Shown in pieces: positions 18,190 to 25,177 of a stretch of 64,000 nt of DNA. The stretch is taken from positions 1,922,001-1,986,000 of the forward strand of contig OZ244151.1 in the NCBI GenBank assembly GCA_965216195.1, given 5' to 3'. Origin of the DNA: Aridibacter sp965216195. GTDB lineage: Bacteria; Acidobacteriota; Blastocatellia; Pyrinomonadales; Pyrinomonadaceae. The position numbers were made by a program, and so were the translations under genes. Under the pieces are notes generated by a model. That model was given only the letters and a program-made list of their open reading frames with translations, did not search any database and had not been told where the DNA came from. The stretch's first letter is position 1. The number at the start of each line of letters is the position of its first letter.

Positions 18190-18291
18190 AGATCGACGAA
18201 AAAAAAAGCGAAAAGAGTTTAAGACTTGGAAAAACCTAAACGGCCGCAGGTGCTTTCTCCCCCTTCGTTCACATTTCCCCCTTTTTCCCTT

Positions 18292-18576
18292 TCAACTCGC
18301 TTTTGCCTTTGAACGGCTCGCTTGATGACATTCCTTACAGAAAACTGAGCGTCCCACCTTCGGTTGAAACGGAACAGTGTCATGCTTTCCACAATGATCA
18401 CAGACGATCTCAAACCTCCCTGACTCCTCCAAAACTTTCTTTCCCTTTTTCTTACCGCGGCACTCCGGACAACGCTGCGGCGTCATCATATTTCTTTGGT
18501 AATAAATCTCCTGTTCTTTTTCAGAAAAGACAAATATCTCCTTACATTGAATACATGGAATTTCAGCATCAGGCAT
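18292..18576 (-). CDS. Zinc-ribbon protein with CxxC-x17-CxxC domain
   Basis: A 94-residue small cytoplasmic protein with two zinc-binding modules. The N-terminal one pairs CIQCKE (after MPDAEIP) with CPECRGK, like the zf-trcl family. The C-terminal one pairs CDHCGK with CKECHQ, 17 residues apart around DTVPFQPKVGRSVF, which is the CxxC-x17-CxxC signature. The ATG at 18576 was chosen because the family starts just before the first CxxC; the longer frame adds 12 weak residues. Such proteins are common in environmental bacteria, and their role is unknown; nucleic-acid binding is an inference. Confidence 0.8.
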   Translation of the reverse strand: MPDAEIPCIQCKEIFVFSEKEQEIYYQRNMMTPQRCPECRGKKKGKKVLEESGRFEIVCDHCGKHDTVPFQPKVGRSVFCKECHQASRSKAKAS

Positions 18577-18659
18577 TGTGTTTTTCCTCTCGAAATAATT
18601 TCGACCCTGCACCAGATTCTAGCACAAAAATTTTTGATCGCTGATGATGTGTTCAAACA

Positions 18660-19598
18660 TTAGTTTGAAAGCGCAGAAACGTGGTTTTTAACGGTTTCAC
18701 CGAGCGTTTCGAGATTGTATCCGCCTTCTAAACACGAAACGATTCGCCCCTGACACGCTTCGTCCGCCCAATCCATAACCGTATTCGTCATAGAAACGTA
18801 ATCCGGATCTTCGAGCATCAATTGTCCTAATGGGTCGGTTAAATGCGCGTCAAAACCCGCTGAGATTAATATCAGATCGGGCTTAAATTCTTTGTTGATA
18901 TCGGCTATCGCGTTTTCAAACATACGCTTTTGCTCTTTCGCTGAAACCCGAGCTTTCACCGGCACATTTAGCGTCGTTCCCTTCCCGCGTCCGTAACCGG
19001 TCTCACCACGACTTCCCGATCCCGGGTACCAAGGGTACTGATGCATCGAGAAAAAATGAACGGTCGGATCGTCGTAAAAGATCCCCTGGGTTCCATTTCC
19101 GTGATGAACATCCCAATCAACGATTGCAACCCGCTCGATATCTTTACATTTGTTTTGGGCGTATCGAGCCGCAACCGCAACGTTGTTGAACAAACAAAAT
19201 CCCATAGCGTTTTCAGCCGTAGCGTGATGCCCAGGCGGACGCACCGCAACAAAAGCATTTTTCACGTCGCCATTCATCACTGCATCTACACCCCGACAAA
19301 CTCCGCCAGCCGCATAAACCGCTGCGTCAAACGACTTCATCGAGATCATCGTATCGCCATCAAGAGCTTCAAGCCCGTCTCCAAACGCCTTTTCTACCAA
19401 TTTGTAATGATCTTTTGTGTGAGCTGCTTGAATGATGCCTTTCGAAATTTCCTTCGCTTCAATTTCCGTAAAGGACGCCCAGAGTTCCTTATCACCCCTT
19501 AGCGCTTCCATAACAACGGCATAGCGCCTAGGTGTTTCGGGATGTCCAAATCCCGTATCGTGTTTGGCGTAAATCGGATGGTGAATAATTGCGGTCAT
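18660..19598 (-). CDS. Histone deacetylase-like amidohydrolase (AcuC/HDAC family)
   Basis: A 312-residue zinc hydrolase of the arginase/deacetylase fold. Catalytic blocks are FVAVRPPGHHATAENAMGF (the His-His pair), VDWDVHHGNGTQGIFYDD (zinc Asp and His), ISAGFDAHLTDPLG (zinc Asp) and the closing LEGGYN tyrosine. All active-site residues of class II-type bacterial HDACs are present. Substrates could be acetylated lysines on proteins such as acetyl-CoA synthetase, or acetylpolyamines. It is divergent from the hydroxyproline epimerase gene, with about 70 nt between start codons, so the two may share a regulatory region. Confidence 0.93.
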   Translation of the reverse strand: MTAIIHHPIYAKHDTGFGHPETPRRYAVVMEALRGDKELWASFTEIEAKEISKGIIQAAHTKDHYKLVEKAFGDGLEALDGDTMISMKSFDAAVYAAGGVCRGVDAVMNGDVKNAFVAVRPPGHHATAENAMGFCLFNNVAVAARYAQNKCKDIERVAIVDWDVHHGNGTQGIFYDDPTVHFFSMHQYPWYPGSGSRGETGYGRGKGTTLNVPVKARVSAKEQKRMFENAIADINKEFKPDLILISAGFDAHLTDPLGQLMLEDPDYVSMTNTVMDWADEACQGRIVSCLEGGYNLETLGETVKNHVSALSN

Positions 19599-19668
19599 TC
19601 CAAATTCAAATATAATGATTCCTTCGAGAAATTATTATCCTACATTGCAATTGAGATTGCATTTAACA

Positions 19669-20595
19669 ATGGAAAAAATACGCGTAATTGATTCCCACAC
19701 AGGCGGTGAGCCAACCCGCGTCGTGGTCAAAAGCTTCCCCGATTTGGGTGGTGGCTCATTGGCGAAGAGATTGGAAGTTTTTAGACATGACTTTGATCAT
19801 TTGCGTTCGGCAATCGTGAAGGAACCACGTGGTCACGATGCAATCGTCGGGGCTTTATTGTGTGCGCCAACTGATGATTCATGTGTTGCCGGAGTGATTT
19901 TTTTTAACAATGTCGGTTACCTGCATATGTGCGGACACGGCACGATTGGCTTGGTAAAAACGCTCGAGTATCTGGACAAAATTGGCGTCGGTAAACACAA
20001 GATCGAGACGACAGTTGGGATCGTCGAGGCAGAGTTAGATGAAGAAGGTCTAGTAACCATCGAAAACGTTCCGAGTTATAGATATAGGAAAGATGTCGAG
20101 ATCGAGGTTGACGGCTACGGAAAAGTTACGGGAGACATCGCCTGGGGCGGGAACTGGTTTTTTCTCATTGAGCAACACTCCTTGAATTTACAACTCACAC
20201 ATTTACAGGAACTTACAAGGTTTACTTCAAGTGTTCGTCGAACCTTAGCAAAAACTGGAGTTACGGGCAAAAATGGTCAGGAAATCGACCATGTTGAGCT
20301 TTTTTCACCTTCCGAAGGCGCGGACAGCAAAAACTTTGTTCTATGCCCTGGAATTGAGTATGACCGAAGCCCCTGCGGAACCGGAACAAGTGCAAAACTA
20401 GCATGCCTTTACGAGGACGGAAAACTAAAAGAAGGCGAAATTTGGAAGCAAGAAAGCATCATCGGGAGTTCGTTTGAAGGCAGCGTAAAGATCGTGGATG
20501 GGAAAATTATCCCGATAATAAAGGGATCAGCTCATATAACGGCTGAAGGTGAGTTAATTTTGAGTGAAAAAGACCCATTCAGGTTTGGGATTTAA
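19669..20595 (+). CDS. lhpA: 4-hydroxyproline 2-epimerase (proline racemase family)
   Basis: This 308-residue cytosolic enzyme should convert trans-4-hydroxy-L-proline to cis-4-hydroxy-D-proline, the first step of bacterial hydroxyproline degradation. Both catalytic cysteines are present: Cys88 in HMCGHGTIG and Cys236 in SPCGTGTSA. As I recall, these are the positions used by the Pseudomonas epimerases. A trans-3-hydroxyproline dehydratase would have Ser or Thr at one of them. It starts with the family motif IRVIDSHTGGEPTRVV. The ATG at 19669 was chosen because this motif begins there; the longer frame from 19615 adds 18 unlikely residues. Downstream genes complete the pathway. Confidence 0.93.
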   Translation: MEKIRVIDSHTGGEPTRVVVKSFPDLGGGSLAKRLEVFRHDFDHLRSAIVKEPRGHDAIVGALLCAPTDDSCVAGVIFFNNVGYLHMCGHGTIGLVKTLEYLDKIGVGKHKIETTVGIVEAELDEEGLVTIENVPSYRYRKDVEIEVDGYGKVTGDIAWGGNWFFLIEQHSLNLQLTHLQELTRFTSSVRRTLAKTGVTGKNGQEIDHVELFSPSEGADSKNFVLCPGIEYDRSPCGTGTSAKLACLYEDGKLKEGEIWKQESIIGSSFEGSVKIVDGKIIPIIKGSAHITAEGELILSEKDPFRFGI

Positions 20596-20601
20596 GAACT
20601 T

Positions 20602-20764
20602 GCCGCGGATTACGCGGATGGACGCAGATAAACCCAAAAGGGGAAAAAGAACGTCTCGGTCCGCGAACCGTCAACAAAGCAAAACGGAAAGAAATACTTC
20701 AGGTTTAGAAAAAAAACGGGCAGCAAGCTTTCTTAATCCACGTTTCTCCGCGTGGATCCGCGGC
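20602..20764. repeat. Inverted repeat pair with GCCGCGGAT ends
   Basis: The left arm (20602-20630, GCCGCGGATTACGCGGATGG) and the right arm (about 20734-20764) are imperfect reverse complements sharing GCCGCGGAT, ACGCGGA and ACG...GAT blocks. Together they enclose about 105 bp between lhpA and the FAD dehydrogenase. The element creates an artificial upstream extension of the dehydrogenase frame (from 20564) that encodes low-complexity Arg/Lys sequence. It may fold as an RNA hairpin or be a small mobile repeat. Confidence 0.7.
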
Positions 20765-20776
20765 GAAATCTCTTTT

Positions 20777-21907
20777 ATGACTTATGATATCGCAATTATC
20801 GGAGCTGGAATCGTTGGAGCGGCCTGTGCGATGCGTTTGTCTGAAGAAGGACTGAAGATTGTCGTTATCGAAGCAAACGAGGTCGCCGGCGGGACAACAG
20901 CGGCGGGAATGGGACACATCGTCGTGATGGACGATTCCGAAGCCCAATTTTCTTTGACAAATTATTCGCAGAAACTCTGGAGTGTTATTGCTGAAAAACT
21001 CCCAAAAAATTGCGAATACGAAAACTGCGGAACAATTTGGGTCGCCGCCGATGATGAGGAAATGGAAGAAGTCGGGCGGAAAAAGGACTTTTACGAGTCC
21101 CGAATCGTTCAAGCGGAAATCCTCGACCAAAAAGCTTTACAAGAAGCCGAACCTAATTTGAGTAAGGATCTATTGGGCGGACTAAGAGTTGCGAACGATA
21201 GCGTAGTTTATCAATTAACAGCGACGAAGTGCTTTCTCGATATTGCTTTAACTAACAATGCGCAACTTATTGCAAATACAAAAGTTGTAAACGTCGAATC
21301 GGGCGGAGTAGTTCTTTCAAGTGGCGACTCAATTAAAGTCGGAAAAGTGATCAACGCCGCGGGTTTTTGGTCAAAAGATCTAACGAAAGACCTTAAGATC
21401 GTTAAACGAAAAGGTCACCTTGTAATCACCGAACGATATCCGAATTTTACACAACATCAGTTGGTCGAACTCGGCTATTTGAAGTCCGCTCACTCTAACG
21501 ACTCGGATTCGGTTGCGTTTAATGTTCAACCAAGAATGACGGATCAGGTATTGATCGGTTCTTCGCGGCAATTCGGTGTCGATGATCAAGAGATCGATTA
21601 TGAGATCGTAACAAAAATGATGAAACGGGCGTTCAAATATATGCCAGGCTTAAAAAATCTTTCGGCGACACGAATTTGGACGGGATTTCGTCCGGCAACC
21701 CCCGATAATTTGCCGTATATCGGCCAACACCCGACGAGAGAAAACGTTTATCTTGCAACAGGACACGAGGGATTGGGAATCACGACGTCCCTCGGCACAG
21801 CGGAAATTCTGACCGATGAAATAATGGGGCGTGATTCGAAAATTGACAGAAAACCCTACTCGCCGGAAAGATTTGCCCGTGAAAATGCAGAAACACGCAC
21901 GAAGTAA
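20777..21907 (+). CDS. lhpB: D-hydroxyproline dehydrogenase, FAD (DadA-like) subunit
   Basis: A 376-residue FAD oxidoreductase of the DAO family that should oxidise cis-4-hydroxy-D-proline to 1-pyrroline-4-hydroxy-2-carboxylate. The dinucleotide motif is IAIIGAGIVGAACAMRLSEEG at the very N-terminus. GTTAAGMGHIVVMDDS and the C-terminal WTGFRPATPDNLPYIG and ATGHEGLGITTSLG are family hallmarks. The ATG at 20777 was chosen because the FAD motif follows directly; the longer frame is repeat-derived. With the [2Fe-2S] and second FAD proteins downstream it resembles the multi-subunit LhpBEF dehydrogenase of Pseudomonas aeruginosa. The last codons (ETRTK) lie inside an intergenic repeat unit. Confidence 0.9.
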   Translation: MTYDIAIIGAGIVGAACAMRLSEEGLKIVVIEANEVAGGTTAAGMGHIVVMDDSEAQFSLTNYSQKLWSVIAEKLPKNCEYENCGTIWVAADDEEMEEVGRKKDFYESRIVQAEILDQKALQEAEPNLSKDLLGGLRVANDSVVYQLTATKCFLDIALTNNAQLIANTKVVNVESGGVVLSSGDSIKVGKVINAAGFWSKDLTKDLKIVKRKGHLVITERYPNFTQHQLVELGYLKSAHSNDSDSVAFNVQPRMTDQVLIGSSRQFGVDDQEIDYEIVTKMMKRAFKYMPGLKNLSATRIWTGFRPATPDNLPYIGQHPTRENVYLATGHEGLGITTSLGTAEILTDEIMGRDSKIDRKPYSPERFARENAETRTK

Positions 21908-21914
21908 GTGTGTT
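21887..21914 (+). repeat. GCAGAAACACGCACG repeat, copy 1
   Basis: The 22-bp unit from 21887 to 21908 recurs at 26746-26767 with one change and inverted at 26825-26846 with three. It overlaps the 3' end and stop codon of lhpB. A partial copy sharing the 16-bp lead GAAAATGCAGAAACAC occurs 120 bp downstream at 22001-22016. Confidence 0.75.
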
Positions 21915-22088
21915 GTTATGAGATGTTTGCCCGCGAATAAACGCGATTCGATGCGGAAAATATGTAAGGGTGACGGCTTGTCATCGCCCGTAAGCGAAGC
22001 GAAAATGCAGAAACACGTGTTGTTTGCAATGAAGGTGCGATCTTGAGGTTTTGCTTATAAACGAATTCTGGTCACGTTAGCAGCTTTT

Positions 22089-22126
22089 TGAAAAAGTTAA
22101 CCGCAAAGGTCGCTAAGGACGCTAAG
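22089..22126 (+). repeat. TTAACCGCAAAGGTCGC repeat, copy 1
   Basis: The 34 bp at 22089-22122 are identical to 25034-25067, which lies at the other end of the same gene cluster. The unit has an internal near-duplication (CGCwAAGGnCGCwAAG). Confidence 0.8.
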
Positions 22127-22226
22127 TAAGCTGATTCCGAACCCTCTCCAGTTTGGGGGATGTTGGAACTCGTAAAAGACTATATTAATTAATCAATTAA
22201 TCAACTTGAAGAACGCGAACTTGATG

Positions 22227-22515
22227 CCACCTTGCTACGCAGGTGGTTCTGACTCTTGCGAGGTCGCGTTAGCGACCATTTGAATTTAGCCGTACGTTTT
22301 AACGTACGGAAGGGGGATAAATGTTTATTGTCGCGTGAGCGACAAATCAATCTCGCTTTCAGTTGTCGCTCACGCGACAGATAATGCCCTATATCGTTAC
22401 CGTGCAATAAATTGCACGGCTAAACTCATAGATCGCTACGCGATATTTCAAATGATTGATCTTAGTCCGAGTGCAATAAATTACACGGCTAAACTCATAG
22501 ATCGCAACGCTATAT
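22227..22515. repeat. Cluster of short palindromes and a 69-bp-period direct repeat
   Basis: Hairpins in order are CCACCT/AGGTGG (22227-22246), GGTCGC-gtta-GCGACC (22262-22277), CCGTACGTT-tt-AACGTACGG (22290-22309), TGTCGC-gtga-GCGACA (22329-22344), its exact reverse complement TGTCGC-tcac-GCGACA (22364-22379), CCGTGCAAT-aa-ATTGCACGG (22400-22419) and ATCGC-tac-GCGAT (22432-22444). About 44 bp from 22402 recur at 22471 with a few changes, where the changes break the hairpins. It has the character of a non-coding palindromic repeat array. Confidence 0.8.
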
Positions 22516-22563
22516 TATAAGATTCGATTGGCTCGTTTAAAGCATGAAACTTTAGCAAATAAA

Positions 22564-22803
22564 ATGCCTAAATTGCTAATTAACAACCATAAAATTTCCG
22601 TACCAAAAGGATGCACGGTCGCAGCTGCAATTTTGAGAAGCGACTCAAAATCCTTCCGTAAATCCGTCTCGGGCGAAGCTCGTTTTCCGGTATGCGGAAT
22701 GGGAATCTGCTTTGAATGTCGCGTGACCATAAACGGCGTAAAGCATCAGCGAAGCTGTCAAATCCCGGCGAAAGACGGAATGAAAATCGAAACTGATGGA
22801 TAA
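22564..22803 (+). CDS. [2Fe-2S] subunit of D-hydroxyproline dehydrogenase (HcnA/SoxA-N-like)
   Basis: A 79-residue ferredoxin-fold protein of the Fer2_4 type found in sarcosine oxidase alpha, hydrogen cyanide synthase HcnA and opine or hydroxyproline dehydrogenases. Plant-type cluster ligands are visible in CGMGICFECRVTINGVKHQRSC: three closely spaced cysteines and a fourth after about 13 residues. The ATG at 22564 gives MPKLLINNHKISVPKGCTV, the expected beta-grasp start; the longer frame from 22528 adds an unlikely leader. It overlaps the next FAD gene by 8 nt, so the two are translationally coupled. It likely passes electrons between the two flavoproteins or to the respiratory chain, like LhpF. 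Confidence 0.85.
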   Translation: MPKLLINNHKISVPKGCTVAAAILRSDSKSFRKSVSGEARFPVCGMGICFECRVTINGVKHQRSCQIPAKDGMKIETDG

Positions 22804-24046
22804 CTTCGCCACAGAAATTTTAGTCATCGGAGGCGGTGCGGCGGGCATGTCGACGGCCTTGAGCGCTGCGGAAAAAGGCGATATTCAGGTTTTGGTTGTT
22901 GACGATAATCCAACTCTCGGTGGTCAAATCTGGCGCAACGAGATGGGCAAGATTAAGTCGCCTGAAGCTCAAAAATTGATAGAGAAAGTCGAACAAAATA
23001 GGGTCAAAATTCTAAATGGCACACAGGTTTTTGCGCAGCAGGGCGCGAAATGCTTATTGGCGGAGACACAAGAAAAAACGGTCGAATTGAATTTTGAAAG
23101 GCTCGTTTTAGCCACCGGAGCAAGAGAAAGACTCTTGCCATTTCCCGGCTGGACGCTGCCAAACGTTTACGGAGCAGGTGGGTTGCAGGCGCTGGTAAAG
23201 GGCGGCTTAACCGTCGAAAATAAAAGGATTGTAGTTTCTGGCAGCGGTGCGTTGCTTCTGGCTGTCGCGGAATATCTAAAATCGAAAGGTGCAGAAGTTT
23301 CGCTGATCGCCGAGCAAACCTCGCGATCAAGATTAATGAGATTTGGTTTCGGATTGTGGCGTGAACCGTCAAAATTGATTCAGGCAATAGAGTTGAAACG
23401 AAAGCTTTTTGGCGTTAAATACCTGACCGACGCTTATATAGTGTCCGCCGAAGGAGATGAAAAACTCGAAGCGGTAAACTTAACTCGAAACGGCAGAACC
23501 TGGCGGGTCGAATGCGATATGCTTGCTTGCGGTTTTCATCTTGTTCCGAATACCGAACTCGCTTCGCTTGTCGGGTGCAAACTTGTGAATTCAAGCGTTT
23601 TGGTTGATGAATTTCAGGAAACCTCGGTTGATGAGGTCTTTTGCGCAGGTGAGCTGACAGGAATAGGCGGAGTTGAGCTGGCTTTAATCAAAGGTAAAAT
23701 AGCCGGTTTGGCTGCGATTGGCGAAAAAGAGCGGGCTCGAAGTTTCTTTTCCGCGAGGCGAAAACTGCAAAAGTTTGCCGATAATTTAAACGACGCTTTT
23801 TCACTCCGAAATGAGTTGAAAAATCTTCCGGATGAACATACAATCGTCTGCCGTTGCGAAGATGTTTCTTTCGGAGAACTCAAGGAATTTGATTCCTTTC
23901 GCGAGGCAAAGCTGCAAACGCGTTGCGGTATGGGAGCCTGTCAGGGAAGAATCTGTGGAGCGGCAACTGAAGTTTTGTTTGACTGGAAGAATGAATCCGT
24001 TAGACCGCCAATTTTTCCTGTGAAGTTGGAGAATCTGACAAAGTAA
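22796..24046 (+). CDS. FAD/NAD(P)-binding subunit of D-hydroxyproline dehydrogenase (HcnB-like)
   Basis: A 416-residue flavoprotein related to HcnB, OoxA and the alpha subunit of heteromeric proline-type dehydrogenases. The FAD motif GGGAAGMSTALSAAEKG is near residue 10. The second nucleotide-binding motif is in VVSGSGALLLAVAEYLKSKG near residue 145. The C-terminus has a BFD-like [2Fe-2S] domain with CRCEDVSFGEL and RCGMGACQGRICG (four cysteines). It overlaps the [2Fe-2S] gene by 8 nt. With that protein and LhpB it should form the membrane-linked dehydrogenase acting on cis-4-hydroxy-D-proline, by analogy with LhpBEF. Confidence 0.88.
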   Translation: MDNFATEILVIGGGAAGMSTALSAAEKGDIQVLVVDDNPTLGGQIWRNEMGKIKSPEAQKLIEKVEQNRVKILNGTQVFAQQGAKCLLAETQEKTVELNFERLVLATGARERLLPFPGWTLPNVYGAGGLQALVKGGLTVENKRIVVSGSGALLLAVAEYLKSKGAEVSLIAEQTSRSRLMRFGFGLWREPSKLIQAIELKRKLFGVKYLTDAYIVSAEGDEKLEAVNLTRNGRTWRVECDMLACGFHLVPNTELASLVGCKLVNSSVLVDEFQETSVDEVFCAGELTGIGGVELALIKGKIAGLAAIGEKERARSFFSARRKLQKFADNLNDAFSLRNELKNLPDEHTIVCRCEDVSFGELKEFDSFREAKLQTRCGMGACQGRICGAATEVLFDWKNESVRPPIFPVKLENLTK

Positions 24047-24133
24047 TCAGTATAGCGAACGATAGTGAGCAAGTTTGACTTAAATCAGCCGTGAGAAACA
24101 TCACATTACTCGCTATCGCTCGTTATACTGATT
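24045..24133. repeat. 28-bp inverted repeat between FAD subunit and deaminase genes
   Basis: The arms 24045-24072 and 24106-24133 match at 24 of 28 positions around a 33-nt loop. Two of the four differences still form G-U pairs in RNA. The left arm covers the stop codon of the upstream gene, and the right arm ends just before the AGGAG ribosome-binding site (about 24137-24141) of the deaminase gene. There is no T-run, so it is not a standard terminator; an effect on RNA stability is possible. Confidence 0.75.
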
Positions 24134-24149
24134 TATAGGAGCGTTCATT

Positions 24150-25061
24150 ATGGAATGGAAAGGCGTAATGCCGGCGATTACAACTTGTTTTGATGAAGAT
24201 TTACAGATAGATCACGAATTTACTGCAAAGCACGTTAAATGGCTGGTTGAACACGGTTCGACCGGAATCGTTACAAACGGAAGCCTCGGCGAAGGAGCTA
24301 CGCTGACGTTTGACGAAAAAGTTTCGCTTTGGAAAACCTGCGTTGAGGCAGTTGGTGATCAGGTTCCGGTAATCCCTGCGATTGCGGCGATGAGCACCGA
24401 AGAAGGCGTGCAGCTCGCAAAAACGGCAGAAGGGGTTGGCTGTAAAGGACTCATGGTTTTGCCGCCTTACGTCCACAAAGGCGATCAGCGCGAAATGCTC
24501 AATCACGTTTCGAAGATTTTTGAAGCGACTTCCCTCTCCTCTATGCTCTATAACAATCCGATTGCGTACGGTACGGACTTTTTGCCGGAAGAGATTGCGG
24601 AGTTAGCGAACAAGCATTCGAATCTGCATGCGATTAAGGAATCGAGCGGCGACGTTCGCAGAATTACGGCAATCAATGCTCTTCTCAGTGATCGCGTTTC
24701 GGTTTTTGCCGGTCTCGATGATGTGATTGTTGAAGGAATAAGCGCAGGAGCGACCGGTTGGATCGCCGGCTTGGTAAACGCAATGCCTCGCGAATCAATT
24801 GATCTTTTCAACTTCGCTTTGAACGGCGAGAAAGAAAAGGCATTTGAACTATACAGGTGGTTCTTGCCGCTTTTGAGGCTTGATACGGTGCCAAAATTTG
24901 TGCAGCTGATTAAACTTGTCCAGGAAAAAGTTGGGATGGGAAATGCTCGTGTGCGCCCACCTAGACTTGAAATTATTGGCGAGGAATTGGAAGAGACTTT
25001 GAAGATTATTGATGAAGCATTGGAAAGTAAATCTGAAAAAGTTAACCGCAAAGGTCGCTAA
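24150..25061 (+). CDS. lhpC: 1-pyrroline-4-hydroxy-2-carboxylate deaminase (DapA superfamily)
   Basis: A 303-residue class I aldolase-fold enzyme that should dehydrate and deaminate the cyclic imine made by the dehydrogenase, giving 2-oxoglutarate semialdehyde and ammonia. The Schiff-base lysine is Lys163 in LHAIKESSGDVRRI, and the catalytic tyrosine is Tyr134 in MLYNNPIAYGTDF. NGSLGEGATLTFDEK replaces the GTTGE carboxylate loop of DapA. The assignment to this step rests on the neighbours, since DapA paralogues also include dihydrodipicolinate synthase. An AGGAG ribosome-binding site lies 9 nt upstream. The final residues (KVNRKGR) and the stop codon are contributed by a TTAACCGC repeat. Confidence 0.87.
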   Translation: MEWKGVMPAITTCFDEDLQIDHEFTAKHVKWLVEHGSTGIVTNGSLGEGATLTFDEKVSLWKTCVEAVGDQVPVIPAIAAMSTEEGVQLAKTAEGVGCKGLMVLPPYVHKGDQREMLNHVSKIFEATSLSSMLYNNPIAYGTDFLPEEIAELANKHSNLHAIKESSGDVRRITAINALLSDRVSVFAGLDDVIVEGISAGATGWIAGLVNAMPRESIDLFNFALNGEKEKAFELYRWFLPLLRLDTVPKFVQLIKLVQEKVGMGNARVRPPRLEIIGEELEETLKIIDEALESKSEKVNRKGR

Positions 25062-25173
25062 GGACGCGAAGAAAAAGCGAGTTTTTTTTGAAAATAGTTC
25101 TTAACCTTTACAAAACATTCTAAAACGAATCTTTTACAAAAACTTTGCGACCTTTGCGTCCTTAGCGGTTAGA
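25034..25173. repeat. TTAACCGCAAAGGTCGC repeat, copies 2 and 3 as inverted pair
   Basis: Copy 2 (25034-25067) is identical over 34 bp to the copy at 22089-22122. Copy 3 (about 25141-25173) is inverted and carries the same CTAACCGCTAAGGACGC core. The pair could form a stem of about 28 bp with mismatches around a 75-nt AT-rich loop between the deaminase and dehydrogenase genes. Copy 2 supplies the C-terminal codons of the deaminase. Confidence 0.8.
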
Positions 25174-25177
25174 TCAT

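Larger units (their letters stand above)
21908..22563. other. Repeat-filled intergenic region (656 bp)
   Basis: No gene is supported here. From left to right it holds a partial GCAGAAACAC repeat (22001-22016), a TTAACCGCAAAGG repeat (22089-22126), an AT-rich stretch, and a cluster of short perfect hairpins and one 69-bp-period direct repeat (22227-22515). The last 45 bp lead into the [2Fe-2S] protein gene. Confidence 0.75.

Noticed and set aside
19615..19668. Earlier start of the hydroxyproline epimerase
   Set aside because: The 18 extra residues are unlike the family, which starts at the IRVIDSHTGGEP block after 19669.
20564..20776. N-terminal extension of the FAD dehydrogenase frame
   Set aside because: It encodes Arg/Lys-rich sequence derived from an inverted repeat, and the FAD motif begins directly after the ATG at 20777.
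22201..22407. Minus-strand 68-codon frame in the palindrome cluster
   Set aside because: It is built of hairpin sequence, with Arg/Ser-rich translation and no ribosome-binding site.
22089..25173. CRISPR-like repeats in the hydroxyproline cluster
   Set aside because: Copies are few, far apart, partly inverted and overlap genes. There is no regular spacer length and no cas gene.
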